Of a DNA stretch of 64,000 nucleotides, positions 7,743 to 19,383 are shown piece after piece. This DNA comes from an uncultured Nioella sp. GTDB taxonomy: Bacteria; Pseudomonadota; Alphaproteobacteria; Rhodobacterales; Rhodobacteraceae. The translations under genes were made by a program, and so were the position numbers. The notes beneath the pieces were generated by a model. That model saw nothing but the letters and a program-made list of their open reading frames with translations. It did not search any database and had not been told where the DNA came from. The DNA lies in NCBI GenBank assembly GCA_947498125.1, contig CANMJH010000001.1:496001-560000 (forward strand). The letters run 5' to 3'. Position 1 is the stretch's first letter; each line of letters begins with the position of its first letter.

Positions 7743-8444
7743 ATGGCGAAGAAAATCAGTGGGCGCGGGCAACGTGATTTGCGTGTGAAGGTCAAAACGG
7801 CGCGCGGGCGTAAGCTCAGCTCGACGCTTTGGCTCGAGCGCCAGCTAAACGACCCTTATGTTCAGCGCGCCAAACGCGAAGGATATCGCGGTCGGGCCGC
7901 CTTTAAGATCCTTGAACTGGATGACAAGTACCGCTTTTTGGTGCCGGGCGCTCGCGTTGTCGATCTTGGCTGTGCGCCGGGAGGATGGCTGCAAGTGGCG
8001 GTCAAACGCGTCAATGCGCTTGGCGAAAAGCAAGGCAAGCGCGTTGGCACCGTCTTGGGTGTCGATTTGCAAGAGGTTGAACCGGTGGCCGGATCCGAAG
8101 CGCATGTTCTGGATTTCATGGAAGATGATGCCGACGTTAAGGTGAAAAACTGGCTCGGTGGGCAGGCGGATGTCGTGATGAGCGATATGGCGGCCTCAGC
8201 CTCGGGTCATAAACAGACCGATCACTTACGCATCATGGCCCTGTGCGAAGCTGCGGCCTATTTTGCCTTTGATGTGCTGGATGAGGGCGGTACTTTTGTG
8301 GCCAAAGTTCTGGCAGGCGGCGCAGAAGCCGAGCTGCAGCAATTGCTGAAAAAGAAGTTCAACAAGGTCGCAAATGTCAAACCGGGCGCCTCGCGCGCCG
8401 ATAGTTCGGAAAAATTTGTCGTTGCGACCGGATTTCGGGGCTAA
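7743..8444 (+). CDS. rlmE: 23S rRNA 2'-O-methyltransferase RlmE (FtsJ/RrmJ)
   Basis: A 233-residue S-adenosylmethionine-dependent enzyme expected to methylate a uridine 2'-OH in the A-loop of 23S rRNA. The basic N-terminus ([16 protein letters not shown]) leads to [16 protein letters not shown] with the catalytic Lys. The SAM site is [15 protein letters not shown], with [18 protein letters not shown] (catalytic Asp) and the second catalytic Lys in [13 protein letters not shown] chose the ATG at 7743; an in-frame ATG at 7683 would add 20 residues lacking family similarity. The gene follows ppx and precedes guaB on the same strand. Confidence 0.92.
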   Translation: MAKKISGRGQRDLRVKVKTARGRKLSSTLWLERQLNDPYVQRAKREGYRGRAAFKILELDDKYRFLVPGARVVDLGCAPGGWLQVAVKRVNALGEKQGKRVGTVLGVDLQEVEPVAGSEAHVLDFMEDDADVKVKNWLGGQADVVMSDMAASASGHKQTDHLRIMALCEAAAYFAFDVLDEGGTFVAKVLAGGAEAELQQLLKKKFNKVANVKPGASRADSSEKFVVATGFRG

Positions 8445-8483
8445 CCCCATCATATAGGGCTTTCCCTTAGGCCCAACACATGA

Positions 8484-9983
<1,500 letters not shown>

Positions 9984-10014
9984 GTGACTTGCGGATAGAA
10001 GCTAAAGTTCAAGA

Positions 10015-11169
10015 ATGACACCTGCTGCCCGAATATCTGCCGCGATCGAAGTTTTGGATCATTGGCTTGGAGGCGCGCCGATTGAGCGCGCCTTAACCAA
10101 TTGGGCCCGCGGCGCACGCTATGCAGGTTCAAAGGACCGGGCGGCTGTGCGGGATCATGTCTTTGATATCTTGCGGAGAAAAAACAGTTGTGCCGCTGTC
10201 GGCGGCGGGTCTGACGGTCGGGCATTGGCCATTGGCCATATCAGGCTGCAAGGGTTTGATCTGGATAGTATTTTCTCTGGAGAAGGGCACGCGCCAGCGC
10301 CATTGAGTGATCAGGAACGGTTTGTGCCGTCGGTGGATAAGGACATTTGGCGTGATGTTCCAATCTGGTTGCATTCTTATTTCTCACGCGCTTTGGGCGA
10401 AACGGCCGAGCTGGCATTGATGGGCATGTCCGCGCGCGCGCCGCTTTATTTGCGGGTCAATACCCTCAGATCCAATCCCGATGATGTGCAAACCTCTTTG
10501 CTAAGTGAGGCGATTGAAACGACCCAAATTCGCGACACCGGCGCGTTAGAGGTCATTGAAAACCCACGTAAGTTCCGACTGTCTCGGGCGTATCAGGATG
10601 GGCATGCCGAGATACAGGATCTTTCCGCGCAGCTTGCCACCAGCGCTGTGGCATGGCCGCAGACCGGGCGGATCTTGGATTACTGTGCGGGCGGGGGCGG
10701 AAAGACCCTTGGGATTGCCGCGATGACCTCCGCCGAGCTTTTTGCTCATGATGCGAATCCGGCCCGGATGAAGGATCTGCCCGTGCGCGCGAAACGCGCT
10801 GGCGCGAAAACCACGCTGGTTGTCGATCCGAACGGGGGCATGACCTATGATGCTGTGCTTTGTGATGTGCCGTGTTCCGGTTCGGGAACCTGGCGCCGAG
10901 ATCCCGAGGCAAAATGGCGCCTGACTCCAGATAGCTTAGAGAAAATTCTTATTTCTCAAAGCGATATTCTGAAATCCGCCGCCAAGCTTGTCCGCCCCGG
11001 CGGTCAGCTCGTCTATATGACCTGTTCATATTTTTGCGAAGAAAACGTCGATCAGATCGATCAATTTTTGAGCACGCATTCGGGTTGGACGCTGCATCAG
11101 CAGGTGGTTTTCGGCATAGATCATGGGTCTGACGGATTTTTCTTGGCAGAACTGCGTCGAGGCGTCTAA
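10015..11169 (+). CDS. RsmB-like rRNA (cytosine-C5) methyltransferase
   Basis: This 384-residue SAM enzyme of the NOL1/NOP2/Sun family probably makes 5-methylcytosine in rRNA. It has the cofactor motif ILDYCAGGGGKTLGIAA, motif IV CDVPCSGSGTWRRDP with Cys287, and motif VI MTCSYFCEEN with Cys337. The Cys337 thiol would attack cytosine C6 and Cys287 would assist release. It lacks the full NusB-like N-terminal domain of E. coli RsmB, which is common in the alphaproteobacterial version, so the exact target position cannot be fixed. It begins 31 nt after guaB, probably in the same transcript. Confidence 0.88.
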   Translation: MTPAARISAAIEVLDHWLGGAPIERALTNWARGARYAGSKDRAAVRDHVFDILRRKNSCAAVGGGSDGRALAIGHIRLQGFDLDSIFSGEGHAPAPLSDQERFVPSVDKDIWRDVPIWLHSYFSRALGETAELALMGMSARAPLYLRVNTLRSNPDDVQTSLLSEAIETTQIRDTGALEVIENPRKFRLSRAYQDGHAEIQDLSAQLATSAVAWPQTGRILDYCAGGGGKTLGIAAMTSAELFAHDANPARMKDLPVRAKRAGAKTTLVVDPNGGMTYDAVLCDVPCSGSGTWRRDPEAKWRLTPDSLEKILISQSDILKSAAKLVRPGGQLVYMTCSYFCEENVDQIDQFLSTHSGWTLHQQVVFGIDHGSDGFFLAELRRGV

Positions 11170-11276
11170 GATTATATAATACTTTCAGATGGTTGCTGTT
11201 TCATGAGTCAGGCTTAATCACCGATTAAGAAAATACCTGCGAAATTGTTGCGACCGAATCGAAGTGGAGGTTGAGC

Positions 11277-13574
11277 GTGGCGCATCAAGCCGAGTTCATC
11301 CATAAGGCGTCATTTATTGGCAGACTAAGCCCCAATTATTTATTGATTGGACTGGCGGCTCTCTTGGCAGGCAGCTCTTATTTTGCGCCAAATGACTTAT
11401 CTCAATTGGCGGCTTTGTTGGCGGCGCTGACAGTGTTTCTAACGGCAGTTTTTCTGTCGCTCCACTCGCGACGCGAACGGCGCAAAGATCAGGCAGATCT
11501 GGTTAAAGCCGGGCAGTTGGCACAGGATGATCCTTCGGCTGTTTTTTGTACGGATGTGCGCGGGGGAATTATCTTTCAAAATGCCGCAGCGCTTGAGCGA
11601 TTTGGCCCTCAAAGAGAATTACCAATGTCCAAGGCGCTGTCCGGGCTTATCCCGAATGCGTCCGCAGTTGTGTTTCGTCATGAGGCCGCCTTGGCCCAGA
11701 GCAAAAATGCCCGCGAGACAATTGTAACGCGGAAGGGCGCAATCAAATTAACAGCATTTCCTGTCGGTAGTGGAAGGGTGTGGCGTGTTGAAGAAACCTT
11801 TGATGCCCAACAGCCGCGCGGAACGGGCTGGATTGGCCTTCCGATGATGGTTGTCAGCCAGAAAGACACGATCCTGTCAATGAATGAGGCATTGCGCCTT
11901 ATGCTCGGGCGCCGAATGCGGGCGCTTTCCGACGTCTTTGAAACTCTCCCGATCAAAACTGGTGAGCGCACAATGATCAATGGCGCTGATGGGCCGGTCG
12001 ATGTGGTTGCCGTTGAATTGCAAGCAGGCGATGGGCGACGTGAAATTTACGCTCTCCCGATGGAGCTTTTGCCAACCGAAGACAGTGTCGCAGCGCGTGC
12101 ATTCGAGGCTTTGCCTGTAGCCCTTATTCATATCGGTCCTGATGGCAAAATACTTGCAGCCAATCCGCAGGCTCAGAACCTTTTGAATTTCAAAGGCTTG
12201 CACTTAGGACTGGGCGAAATTGTAGAGGGTCTGGGCCGTCCTATTATCGATTGGCTGACGGATACTCTGGAAGGACGTATTCCGCCACGCCCTGAAGTTG
12301 TGCGGGCTGCGTTGCGTGAGGAAGACTGCTTTGTTCAGATCACTCTCGGTCGAATTCAAGGAAAATCTGGCGCGTCCTTACTTGGTGTCTTGCATGATTC
12401 AACCGAGCTAAAAACCATGGAGCAGCAGTTTGTCCAAAGCCAAAAAATGCAGGCAATTGGCGAGCTGGCTGGTGGGGTTGCCCATGATTTCAACAATCTT
12501 CTGACTGCAATTACCGGGCATTGCGACCTCTTGTTGCTACGCCATGACGAAGGCGAACCAGACTATGCCGATCTGGTTCAGATTAACCAAAATGCCAACC
12601 GTGCGGCCAGTTTGGTTGGGCAACTTTTGGCCTTTTCTCGCAAACAAACGATGCAGCCCGAAGTCTTGGACCTGCGCGATACAATGCCTGAATTGACCCA
12701 TCTTTTGAACCGCTTGGTGGGTGAGCGCGTTCAGCTGAAACAGCATCACGACCCAGGTCTATTGCCGATACGCGCGGATCGGCGCCAGCTTGATCAAGTG
12801 ATTATGAACCTCGTGGTAAATGCGCGCGACGCGATGCCTGATGGTGGCGAGATCGAAATCTCGACACGCGTTGAAAACCTGACCGAGCCGCTTTTGCGCG
12901 ATCAGGCAGAGGTTGCGCCGGGCCAATATGTGACCATCCGCGTCACGGATGAGGGGACGGGCATTTCGCCCGAACAAATCTCTCGCATATTCGAGCCCTT
13001 TTTTACGACCAAACGAACCGGAGAGGGCACCGGCTTAGGCCTTTCGATGGTCTACGGTATCGTCAAGCAATCCGGCGGTTTCGTTTTTGCTGAGAGTACG
13101 CCCGGCGAGGGCACGGAATTCACGCTCTATTTCCCAGTTCATGACATGCCAGCCGAAGATATTTTGCCAAAACCTGAAATTGTCCCGGAACGGCTGGCGC
13201 ATTTGCCGGGTGATGGTGTGATCTTACTTGTCGAAGACGAAGCATCTGTCCGGGCCTTCGCGTCGCGGGCGCTCAGGATGCGTGGGTTTACCGTGTTAGA
13301 GGCAGAAAGCGCGGAAGAGGCGCTTGATAAATTGGAAGATAGCACGCTCTCGGTCGATGTTTTTGTGACGGATGTCATTATGCCGGGCATGGATGGGCCG
13401 ACATGGGTACGAGAAGCGTTGAAAGACCGGCCGGATGTGAAGGTTGTGTTCGTCTCGGGTTACGCTGAGGACGCCTTTGAAAAGACCTCGGACGGCGTCC
13501 CGAATTCGGTCTTTTTGGCCAAACCATTTTCGCTGTCGGATTTGACGTCTACCGTACAAAGGCAATTGCATTAG
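11277..13574 (+). CDS. cckA: hybrid sensor histidine kinase CckA
   Basis: This 765-residue membrane kinase should head the CckA-ChpT-CtrA phosphorelay that controls cell cycle, motility and gene transfer agents in alphaproteobacteria. Two membrane segments lie in the first 65 residues and are followed by PAS-like regions. The HisKA box GELAGGVAHDFNNLL carries His403, and the ATP-binding boxes include NLVVNARDAMPDGG and GEGTGLGLSMVYGIVKQSGG. The C-terminal receiver has LVEDEASVRAF, phospho-acceptor Asp699 (FVTDVIMPGMDG) and FVSGYAEDAF. GGAGG at 11265-11269 fits a GTG start at 11277 better than TTG 11271, which would touch it. The gene ends tail-to-tail with the next gene, overlapping by 2 nt. 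Confidence 0.92.
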   Translation: MAHQAEFIHKASFIGRLSPNYLLIGLAALLAGSSYFAPNDLSQLAALLAALTVFLTAVFLSLHSRRERRKDQADLVKAGQLAQDDPSAVFCTDVRGGIIFQNAAALERFGPQRELPMSKALSGLIPNASAVVFRHEAALAQSKNARETIVTRKGAIKLTAFPVGSGRVWRVEETFDAQQPRGTGWIGLPMMVVSQKDTILSMNEALRLMLGRRMRALSDVFETLPIKTGERTMINGADGPVDVVAVELQAGDGRREIYALPMELLPTEDSVAARAFEALPVALIHIGPDGKILAANPQAQNLLNFKGLHLGLGEIVEGLGRPIIDWLTDTLEGRIPPRPEVVRAALREEDCFVQITLGRIQGKSGASLLGVLHDSTELKTMEQQFVQSQKMQAIGELAGGVAHDFNNLLTAITGHCDLLLLRHDEGEPDYADLVQINQNANRAASLVGQLLAFSRKQTMQPEVLDLRDTMPELTHLLNRLVGERVQLKQHHDPGLLPIRADRRQLDQVIMNLVVNARDAMPDGGEIEISTRVENLTEPLLRDQAEVAPGQYVTIRVTDEGTGISPEQISRIFEPFFTTKRTGEGTGLGLSMVYGIVKQSGGFVFAESTPGEGTEFTLYFPVHDMPAEDILPKPEIVPERLAHLPGDGVILLVEDEASVRAFASRALRMRGFTVLEAESAEEALDKLEDSTLSVDVFVTDVIMPGMDGPTWVREALKDRPDVKVVFVSGYAEDAFEKTSDGVPNSVFLAKPFSLSDLTSTVQRQLH

Positions 13575-14170
13575 CGGCCTGTCAGGCCATCCCAAAGAAC
13601 AAACTCTTCTGCCGCGGTCTCGCGCAGGCGCGACTCGATATCCGGTGACAAAGAGATGTCGAATTTGGGCGATACGTTCCGTTGTTCGAGATTAAGCGGC
13701 TCGCCCAAACGCTGTTCAAAAAATTCAATGAAATCAGGCATCTGATCGTAGCGATATAGGTGCTCGACCATAACCTTTCCGTTTTCATCACATAGGAATT
13801 TTGCCTGGCTGCCGACTTCTGCAAATGCGGGGCGTTTGGGTTCAAGCCAAGCCGTGACAAAGGCATCAAAGCTCATTCCATAGGTCGAATTTGCACGGCC
13901 TCGCAGGTTCTCTCGGGATCTGTATCGAAACCAACTTCCCAGCCAGTCAATTGGCTCCCGCATCACCGCGGCCATCTGCATCGGATGCGATCCGCGTTGC
14001 TCAAAAAATTTCGAGAGCCGATTCTTATATTGCCGGGCGGACACGTGTTTTTGCCCCGGTGGATCAAGAATCGCAGCGCTGGCATGGGGCAAAAGCGCCG
14101 TTTCCAAAGCCGTTGTTCCCGTCTTTGGCAAGGCCAACAGCACGATTTTCTGCTTGTGAAATACCAACAC
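13571..14170 (-). CDS. sulfotransferase-family protein
   Basis: A 199-residue protein with the PAPS 5'-phosphosulfate loop ALPKTGTTALE near residues 14-24 and a later AAVMREPIDWLGSWFRYRSRE block resembling the 3'-phosphate-binding region. This is the small sulfotransferase-like family often seen in Roseobacter genomes. The acceptor substrate is unknown. The start is GTG at 14170 with GAGGAG 9 nt upstream. The stop codon overlaps the cckA stop on the opposite strand, with no terminator between the two genes. Confidence 0.75.
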   Translation of the reverse strand: MLVFHKQKIVLLALPKTGTTALETALLPHASAAILDPPGQKHVSARQYKNRLSKFFEQRGSHPMQMAAVMREPIDWLGSWFRYRSRENLRGRANSTYGMSFDAFVTAWLEPKRPAFAEVGSQAKFLCDENGKVMVEHLYRYDQMPDFIEFFEQRLGEPLNLEQRNVSPKFDISLSPDIESRLRETAAEEFVLWDGLTGR

Positions 14171-14261
14171 GCGCCAGATCTCCTCAACTCATATCCGCAT
14201 ATTCAACGCTTTTTTAACCCTTCCCGCAAAATACTCATCTTCACAAGTTTTTACTTGAAAT

Positions 14262-14305
14262 GTTCTCATTTTGGTCTCATTAACGAATGAGAACAAGAGG
14301 CGAAC
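14262..14305. promoter_or_regulatory. LexA (SOS) box array before recA
   Basis: GAAC-N7-GAAC at 14291-14305 is a perfect alphaproteobacterial LexA box read on the minus strand (GTTC-N7-GTTC). A second near-match, GTTC-N7-GGTC, lies at 14262-14276. GTTCTCATT (14262) recurs as GGTCTCATT 11 bp downstream and as its exact inverse AATGAGAAC at 14286-14294. The array lies 52-95 bp before the recA start. Confidence 0.85.
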
Positions 14306-14356
14306 ATGAGCAACGTTGCCGCGACACGCGCGGTGTGAAATAAGGAGCCAAATGAA

Positions 14357-15424
14357 ATGGCAATGGCGAACCTTCTGGATATGACCGACCGCAAAACAGC
14401 AGAGAAACAAAAAGCGCTGGATAGCGCGTTGTCGCAGATCGAACGCCAGTTTGGCAAAGGCTCGATCATGAAACTGGGTGCCGACAGCCCGGTGACCGAG
14501 ATCGAGTCGACCTCAACCGGGTCACTTGGCTTGGACATCGCACTTGGTATTGGCGGGGTGCCCAAAGGGCGGATCGTCGAAATTTACGGCCCCGAAAGTT
14601 CGGGTAAAACCACGCTGACGCTGCATTGTGTTGCGGAAGAACAGAAAAAAGGCGGTGTATGTGCCTTTGTTGATGCCGAGCACGCGCTTGATCCGCAATA
14701 CGCGAAAAAGCTTGGCGTTGATCTTGACGAGCTATTGATTTCACAGCCCGACACAGGCGAACAGGGCCTTGAGATTGTCGATACTCTGGTGCGCTCTGGC
14801 GCGGTGTCGATGGTTGTGGTCGACTCTGTCGCTGCTCTCACACCCAAGTCCGAACTTGAGGGTGATATGGGCGACAGCTCCGTCGGGGTACACGCACGTC
14901 TAATGTCTCAGGCCATGCGTAAACTGACCGGATCGATCAATCGGTCAGGGTGTACGGTGATCTTTATTAACCAGATCCGTATGAAAATTGGCGTCATGTT
15001 TGGAAGCCCTGAAACAACGACGGGCGGTAATGCTCTGAAATTCTACAGCTCAGTGCGCCTTGATATTCGCCGGATTGGCGCTGTGAAGGACCGCGATGAA
15101 ATCGTTGGGAATGCGACCCGTGTGAAGGTTGTGAAAAACAAAGTGGCGCCGCCCTTCAAGCAAGTTGAATTCGACATCATGTATGGCGAAGGCATTTCCA
15201 AAACCGGCGAGCTTTTGGACCTTGGCGTCAAGGCGGGTGTGGTCGAGAAGTCCGGCAGTTGGTTCTCATATGGGGATGAGCGGATCGGGCAGGGCCGTGA
15301 AAATGCCAAGACGTATCTGAAGGAAAACACGTCCACCGCGAATGAGATTGAGGATAAAATCCGCGCGGCGCATGGGTTGGATTTCGACGGTGATCGCGGC
15401 GATCCTGATATGATCGAAGACTAA
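14357..15424 (+). CDS. recA: recombinase RecA
   Basis: A 355-residue DNA-dependent ATPase for homologous pairing and LexA cleavage. It has Walker [24 protein letters not shown], Walker B-type [18 protein letters not shown], loop L1/L2 regions around [14 protein letters not shown] and [17 protein letters not shown], and the acidic C-terminus ending [10 protein letters not shown]. The ATG at 14357 follows AAGGAGCC. Upstream is the LexA box array; downstream is a clear intrinsic terminator. The gene is full length and unremarkable. Confidence 0.98.
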   Translation: MAMANLLDMTDRKTAEKQKALDSALSQIERQFGKGSIMKLGADSPVTEIESTSTGSLGLDIALGIGGVPKGRIVEIYGPESSGKTTLTLHCVAEEQKKGGVCAFVDAEHALDPQYAKKLGVDLDELLISQPDTGEQGLEIVDTLVRSGAVSMVVVDSVAALTPKSELEGDMGDSSVGVHARLMSQAMRKLTGSINRSGCTVIFINQIRMKIGVMFGSPETTTGGNALKFYSSVRLDIRRIGAVKDRDEIVGNATRVKVVKNKVAPPFKQVEFDIMYGEGISKTGELLDLGVKAGVVEKSGSWFSYGDERIGQGRENAKTYLKENTSTANEIEDKIRAAHGLDFDGDRGDPDMIED

Positions 15425-15449
15425 GTTTGCAGCTGCTTTTGCAGCCTCG

Positions 15450-15480
15450 GGGGCGGCGCCAATTTGGCCCGCCCCTTTTT
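15450..15480 (+). terminator. rho-independent terminator of recA
   Basis: GGGGCGG (15450-15456) pairs with CCGCCCC (15469-15475); the 12-nt loop can itself fold. TTTTT follows at once. Confidence 0.85.
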
Positions 15481-15572
15481 CTTGGTCAATTGCCCTGTGG
15501 ACAGGCGCGAGCCGCAGGTTTACACCCCTAAAGACTTGCGAAATTGCCAGTAGAAAAGGGGCCCTTGCCGCC

Positions 15573-18251
15573 ATGGCCAGCCTAAATGATATCCGCTCGA
15601 CCTTCCTTGATTACTTTGCCCGGCAAGGCCACGAAGTTGTTGCGAGCTCGCCCTTGGTGCCGCGTAATGATCCGACGCTGATGTTCACCAATTCTGGTAT
15701 GGTGCAGTTCAAGAACTGCTTCACCGGCGTTGAAAAGCGCGACTATGTGCGGGCGACGACATCGCAGAAATGCGTGCGCGCTGGCGGCAAACATAATGAC
15801 CTTGATAATGTCGGCTATACCGCGCGCCATCACACGTTTTTTGAAATGCTCGGCAATTTCAGCTTTGGCGATTACTTCAAAGATGAGGCGATCCCTTTTG
15901 CTTGGGAGCTGATCACCAAGGAATTTGGCATCGACAAAAACCGTTTGTCGACAACCGTTTATCACACCGATGACGAAGCTTTCGAGATCTGGAAAAAGCT
16001 TGGGGTGCCTGAAGAGCGGATTATCCGCATCGCGTCCTCTGACAATTTCTGGCAAATGGGCCCCACGGGCCCTTGCGGGCCATGTACCGAGATTTTCTAT
16101 GATCACGGCGATCACATCTGGGGTGGCCCTCCGGGTAGCCCGGAAGAGGATGGCGACCGGTTCATCGAGATCTGGAACGTTGTTTTCATGCAAAATGAGC
16201 AATTTGCCGATGGCTCGATGGTGCCGCTGGATATGCAGTCGATCGATACCGGCATGGGGCTGGAACGGATCGGAGCATTGCTGCAAGGCAGCCACGACAA
16301 TTACGACACGGATCTTTTTAAGGCGCTGATCGAGGCTTCGGCCCATGCGACAAGTGTTGATCCCTATGGCGACAAGAATGTGCATCACCGGGTGATCGCG
16401 GATCATTTGCGGTCGACTTCGTTCCTGATTGCCGATGGTGTGATGCCATCTAACGAAGGTCGCGGCTATGTGCTGCGCCGGATCATGCGCCGCGCCATGC
16501 GTCATGCGCATCTTTTGGGTGCGGCCGATCCGCTGATGCACCGTCTGGTGCCCTCGCTTGTTGCCCAGATGGGCCAGGCTTATCCTGAACTCAGCCAAGC
16601 GCAGGCATTGATCGAAGAGACATTGCAGCTGGAAGAAACCCGGTTCCGCCAAACCTTGGATCGTGGTTTGAAACTGCTGGATGACGAGCTGGAAAAATTG
16701 CCCGCAGATGCCGAGCTTCCGGGCGAGGCTGCCTTTAAGCTTTATGATACCTTTGGTTTCCCACTTGATTTGACCCAAGATGCGCTGCGCGAGCAAGGGC
16801 GCAGCGTTGATACAGACGGGTTCAATACGGCCATGGAAGAGCAAAAGGCCAAGGCCCGCGCGGCATGGTCAGGTTCGGGCGAAGCTGCCGATAACGCAGT
16901 TTGGTTTGACGTCATGGAGGGGCAGGGTGCCAGCGAGTTCCTTGGCTATGACACCGAAAAAGCCGAGGGCCAGATCGTGGCATTGATCCAAGAGGGTGCA
17001 TCTGTTGACGCGCTGGCTGCTGGATCGGATGGCTGGATTGTCGTGAACCAAACACCGTTCTACGCGGAATCCGGGGGGCAGGTCGGTGATATGGGCGTTA
17101 TCCGGCGTCTGGAAAACCGCGCGGATGTGTCTGACGTGACCGACACCCGTAAATTTGCCGATGGCAAGGTGATCGCTCATAAAGTGGCGGTTCAGGCCGG
17201 GACGGTTGCGGTGGGCGACGCGGTTGAACTTGTGGTTGATCACACCCGCCGCAGCACAATTCGCGGCAACCATTCGGCAACACATTTGTTGCATGAGGCT
17301 CTGCGCCGTGCGCTTGGCGATCATGTAGCACAGCGCGGCTCGCTGAATGCACCGGACCGGCTGCGCTTTGATTTCAGCCACTCCAAGGCGCTGACCCTTG
17401 AAGAATTGGCAGGGGTCGAGCGTGAGGTGAATGATTTCATCCGCCAAAACACCTCCGTTGAAACGCGGATCATGACGCCCGATGACGCACGGGCCTTGGG
17501 CGCGCAGGCGCTTTTCGGTGAGAAATACGGCGATGAGGTTCGCGTGGTGTCGATGGGCAAGCTGGATGGCTCGGGCAAGGGCACGGATGGCGATACCTAT
17601 TCGCTTGAGCTTTGCGGCGGCACTCATGTGCGCCAGACCGGTGATATTGGCCTGTTTGTTACGCTTGGCGACAGTGCGTCCTCTGCCGGTGTGCGCCGGA
17701 TCGAGGCGCTGACCGGGGCGGCGGCCTTTGAATACCTGTCGGCTCAAGATCACCGGCTTGGCGAAGTTGCCTTGGCTCTCAAGGCCCAGCCGGGCGATGT
17801 GGCAGAGCGTGTTCAAGCGCTCATGTCCGAGCGCCGGGCGCTGGAAAATGAAGTTGCCAGCTTGCGCAAACAGCTTGCGATGGCGGGCGGCGGCGGCGCG
17901 GCTGCCCCGGCCGAAAAAGAGATTGGCGGCGTCAAATTCTTGGGTCAGGTTCTGGAAGGCGTCACGGGCAAAGACCTGCCTGCCTTGATTGATGAACACA
18001 AATCCCGCCTTGGCGACAATTCTGCAATCTTGTTGATGGCGGATACGGGCGGCAAAGTGGCTGTGGCCGCAGGGGTCAGTGATGACCTTAAGGGCACGCT
18101 CTCGGCCGTTGACCTTTTGAAGGCAGCCGTTGTTGAATTGGGCGGTAAGGGCGGCGGTGGCCGGCCTGACATGGCGCAAGGCGGCGGCAAAGATATTGGC
18201 GGCGCAGATGCCGCAATCGCGGCAGTAGAAGCAATTTTGGAGGGGAATTAA
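15573..18251 (+). CDS. alaS: alanyl-tRNA synthetase
   Basis: This 892-residue class-II synthetase charges tRNA-Ala. The N-terminal catalytic core starts [23 protein letters not shown] and contains [16 protein letters not shown] and the GTGPCGPC-like [11 protein letters not shown] motif. The editing domain has zinc-type motifs [12 protein letters not shown] and [13 protein letters not shown], and a glycine-rich C-terminal DHHA1-like region follows ([16 protein letters not shown]). Length and architecture are normal. It follows the recA terminator, so it needs its own promoter in 15481-15572, which I cannot pinpoint. Confidence 0.97.
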   Translation: MASLNDIRSTFLDYFARQGHEVVASSPLVPRNDPTLMFTNSGMVQFKNCFTGVEKRDYVRATTSQKCVRAGGKHNDLDNVGYTARHHTFFEMLGNFSFGDYFKDEAIPFAWELITKEFGIDKNRLSTTVYHTDDEAFEIWKKLGVPEERIIRIASSDNFWQMGPTGPCGPCTEIFYDHGDHIWGGPPGSPEEDGDRFIEIWNVVFMQNEQFADGSMVPLDMQSIDTGMGLERIGALLQGSHDNYDTDLFKALIEASAHATSVDPYGDKNVHHRVIADHLRSTSFLIADGVMPSNEGRGYVLRRIMRRAMRHAHLLGAADPLMHRLVPSLVAQMGQAYPELSQAQALIEETLQLEETRFRQTLDRGLKLLDDELEKLPADAELPGEAAFKLYDTFGFPLDLTQDALREQGRSVDTDGFNTAMEEQKAKARAAWSGSGEAADNAVWFDVMEGQGASEFLGYDTEKAEGQIVALIQEGASVDALAAGSDGWIVVNQTPFYAESGGQVGDMGVIRRLENRADVSDVTDTRKFADGKVIAHKVAVQAGTVAVGDAVELVVDHTRRSTIRGNHSATHLLHEALRRALGDHVAQRGSLNAPDRLRFDFSHSKALTLEELAGVEREVNDFIRQNTSVETRIMTPDDARALGAQALFGEKYGDEVRVVSMGKLDGSGKGTDGDTYSLELCGGTHVRQTGDIGLFVTLGDSASSAGVRRIEALTGAAAFEYLSAQDHRLGEVALALKAQPGDVAERVQALMSERRALENEVASLRKQLAMAGGGGAAAPAEKEIGGVKFLGQVLEGVTGKDLPALIDEHKSRLGDNSAILLMADTGGKVAVAAGVSDDLKGTLSAVDLLKAAVVELGGKGGGGRPDMAQGGGKDIGGADAAIAAVEAILEGN

Positions 18252-18541
18252 TGCCAGGAGCACTTTGGGTCGCACATGTGACCGTTACAGATGACGAGGC
18301 CTATGGGCGTTATGCAGCGCTGGCCGGACCGGCCCTTGCGGCCTTTGGCGGCGAGTTTTTGGCGCGAGGCGGTACGGCGATCCAAAAGGAAGGCCGCGCG
18401 CATCCCCGGAATGTTGTGGCGCGGTTCCCGTCGCTTGAAGCGGCAAATGCGTGTTATGAATCAGAGGCTTATCAAGCGGCTCTGTCCCATGCAGAAGGCG
18501 CGTCCGAGCGGGATCTGGTTTTGATCGAAACGCTTGACTGA
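18251..18541 (+). CDS. DUF1330-family small protein
   Basis: A 96-residue soluble protein with the DUF1330 (YciI-related ferredoxin-like) pattern: AHVTVTDDEAYGRYAALAGPALAAFGGEFLARGG, RFPSLEAANACYESEAYQAAL and a C-terminal strand. Its function is unknown. The ATG overlaps the alaS stop as TAATG, with GGAGGGG immediately upstream, so translation is probably coupled to alaS. It converges on the lrp-type gene. Confidence 0.85.
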   Translation: MPGALWVAHVTVTDDEAYGRYAALAGPALAAFGGEFLARGGTAIQKEGRAHPRNVVARFPSLEAANACYESEAYQAALSHAEGASERDLVLIETLD

Positions 18542-18549
18542 CAGAATTT

Positions 18550-18581
18550 CCGGCGCTGTCACACTGTGATGGCAGTGCCGG
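18550..18581. terminator. bidirectional hairpin between convergent genes
   Basis: CCGGC/GCCGG, CTG/CAG and TCACA/TGTGA stack into one long stem between the DUF1330 and Lrp-family stop codons, reaching into the last Lrp codons. The T-rich stretches on either side are short, so this is a likely but imperfect terminator. Confidence 0.5.
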
Positions 18582-19017
18582 ATTTAATCTCTTCCATCAC
18601 AAAGCTTGCCGAGATATCGGCGATTTCAACCTCTTTGATGAGGCGCTGATAGAGCCGGTCATAATCGGCCATATCGCGGACCTTCGCGTGGATCATGTAA
18701 TCAAGATCCCCCGTCATCCGATATGCGGACAGAATCTCTGGGATCACCCGTGTCGCGCGTGAGAACCTCTCATGCCAATTGGGCGCATGGGCCCCGGCCC
18801 GGATCAGCATAAAAACCGACAAGTTTAAACCAAGCGTCGTGGGATCGATGACCAAAACCCGCCCCTTGATTATCCCCCGTTCCTCCATCGCCTTGATCCG
18901 CCGCCAAACGGCATTGCGCGAGAGGGTGGCGATTTCGGCCAGCACATCAAGCGACAGCGTCGCATCCTCTTGGAGTGCGTTTAGGATTTTTGCGTCAAAT
19001 GTGTCTAATGTTTCCAT
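18559..19017 (-). CDS. Lrp/AsnC family transcriptional regulator
   Basis: A 152-residue regulator with an N-terminal winged helix (LDTFDAKILNALQEDATLSLDVLAEIATLSRNAVWRRIKAMEERGII, about residues 3-49) and a C-terminal RAM/AsnC ligand domain with GDLDYMIHAKVRDM. Such proteins form octamers that sense amino acids. It is divergent from the DUF6356 gene, and an AT-rich inverted repeat (19041-19077) in the spacer is a possible autoregulatory site. The effector is not known. Confidence 0.9.
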   Translation of the reverse strand: METLDTFDAKILNALQEDATLSLDVLAEIATLSRNAVWRRIKAMEERGIIKGRVLVIDPTTLGLNLSVFMLIRAGAHAPNWHERFSRATRVIPEILSAYRMTGDLDYMIHAKVRDMADYDRLYQRLIKEVEIADISASFVMEEIKSGTAITV

Positions 19018-19040
19018 TTTCTCACATTATTCGAGACATT

Positions 19041-19077
19041 GTCCCATGAATACCCAAATAATTTAAAATATTGGGAC
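19041..19077. promoter_or_regulatory. AT-rich inverted repeat, Lrp-type operator candidate
   Basis: GTCCCA (19041-19046) and TGGGAC (19072-19077) flank an AT-only core with CCCAA...TTGGG at 19053-19075. Lrp/AsnC proteins favour AT-rich symmetric sites next to their own gene. The position is 24 bp before the regulator start and 65 bp before the divergent gene. Confidence 0.45.
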
Positions 19078-19141
19078 GCCGTTGCAGGCGATGTCGGGCA
19101 GGTTGTGATCATCGCTCACGGATTAGCCAGAAGGAAAGCCG

Positions 19142-19357
19142 ATGATCACCCGAATTTTTGTAGATCACCCCAGCTCGGTGGATGAAACCTATTTGGAACA
19201 TGCCCGATTTGCGGCCGGTTTCTCCTTCTGGCTGGCCGCCGCAGCGCTGGCAGCGGCCATTCATGCAATTATTCCCTGTCTTTTTGAAAAGACGGCAAGC
19301 CGGATCATTGCGCGGCTTTACGAACGCACACATAATCGGGGCGAGGCGGCAAGCTGA
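19142..19357 (+). CDS. DUF6356 small membrane protein
   Basis: A 71-residue protein matching the DUF6356 pattern: a short soluble start MITRIFVDHPSSVDETYLEHARFA, one hydrophobic helix with an alanine-rich face (about residues 26-46) ending at Cys47, and a basic amphipathic tail. Related entries are sometimes labelled 'capsule biosynthesis protein', without solid support. AGAAGGAA lies 8 nt before the ATG. It precedes the amidotransferase gene by 26 nt on the same strand. Confidence 0.8.
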   Translation: MITRIFVDHPSSVDETYLEHARFAAGFSFWLAAAALAAAIHAIIPCLFEKTASRIIARLYERTHNRGEAAS

Positions 19358-19383
19358 CGCCCTGATCATAAAGGATCTCTGAC

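Noticed and set aside
16869-18275. 468-codon minus-strand frame across alaS
   Set aside because: Antisense shadow; no family motif and covers the conserved alaS editing domain.
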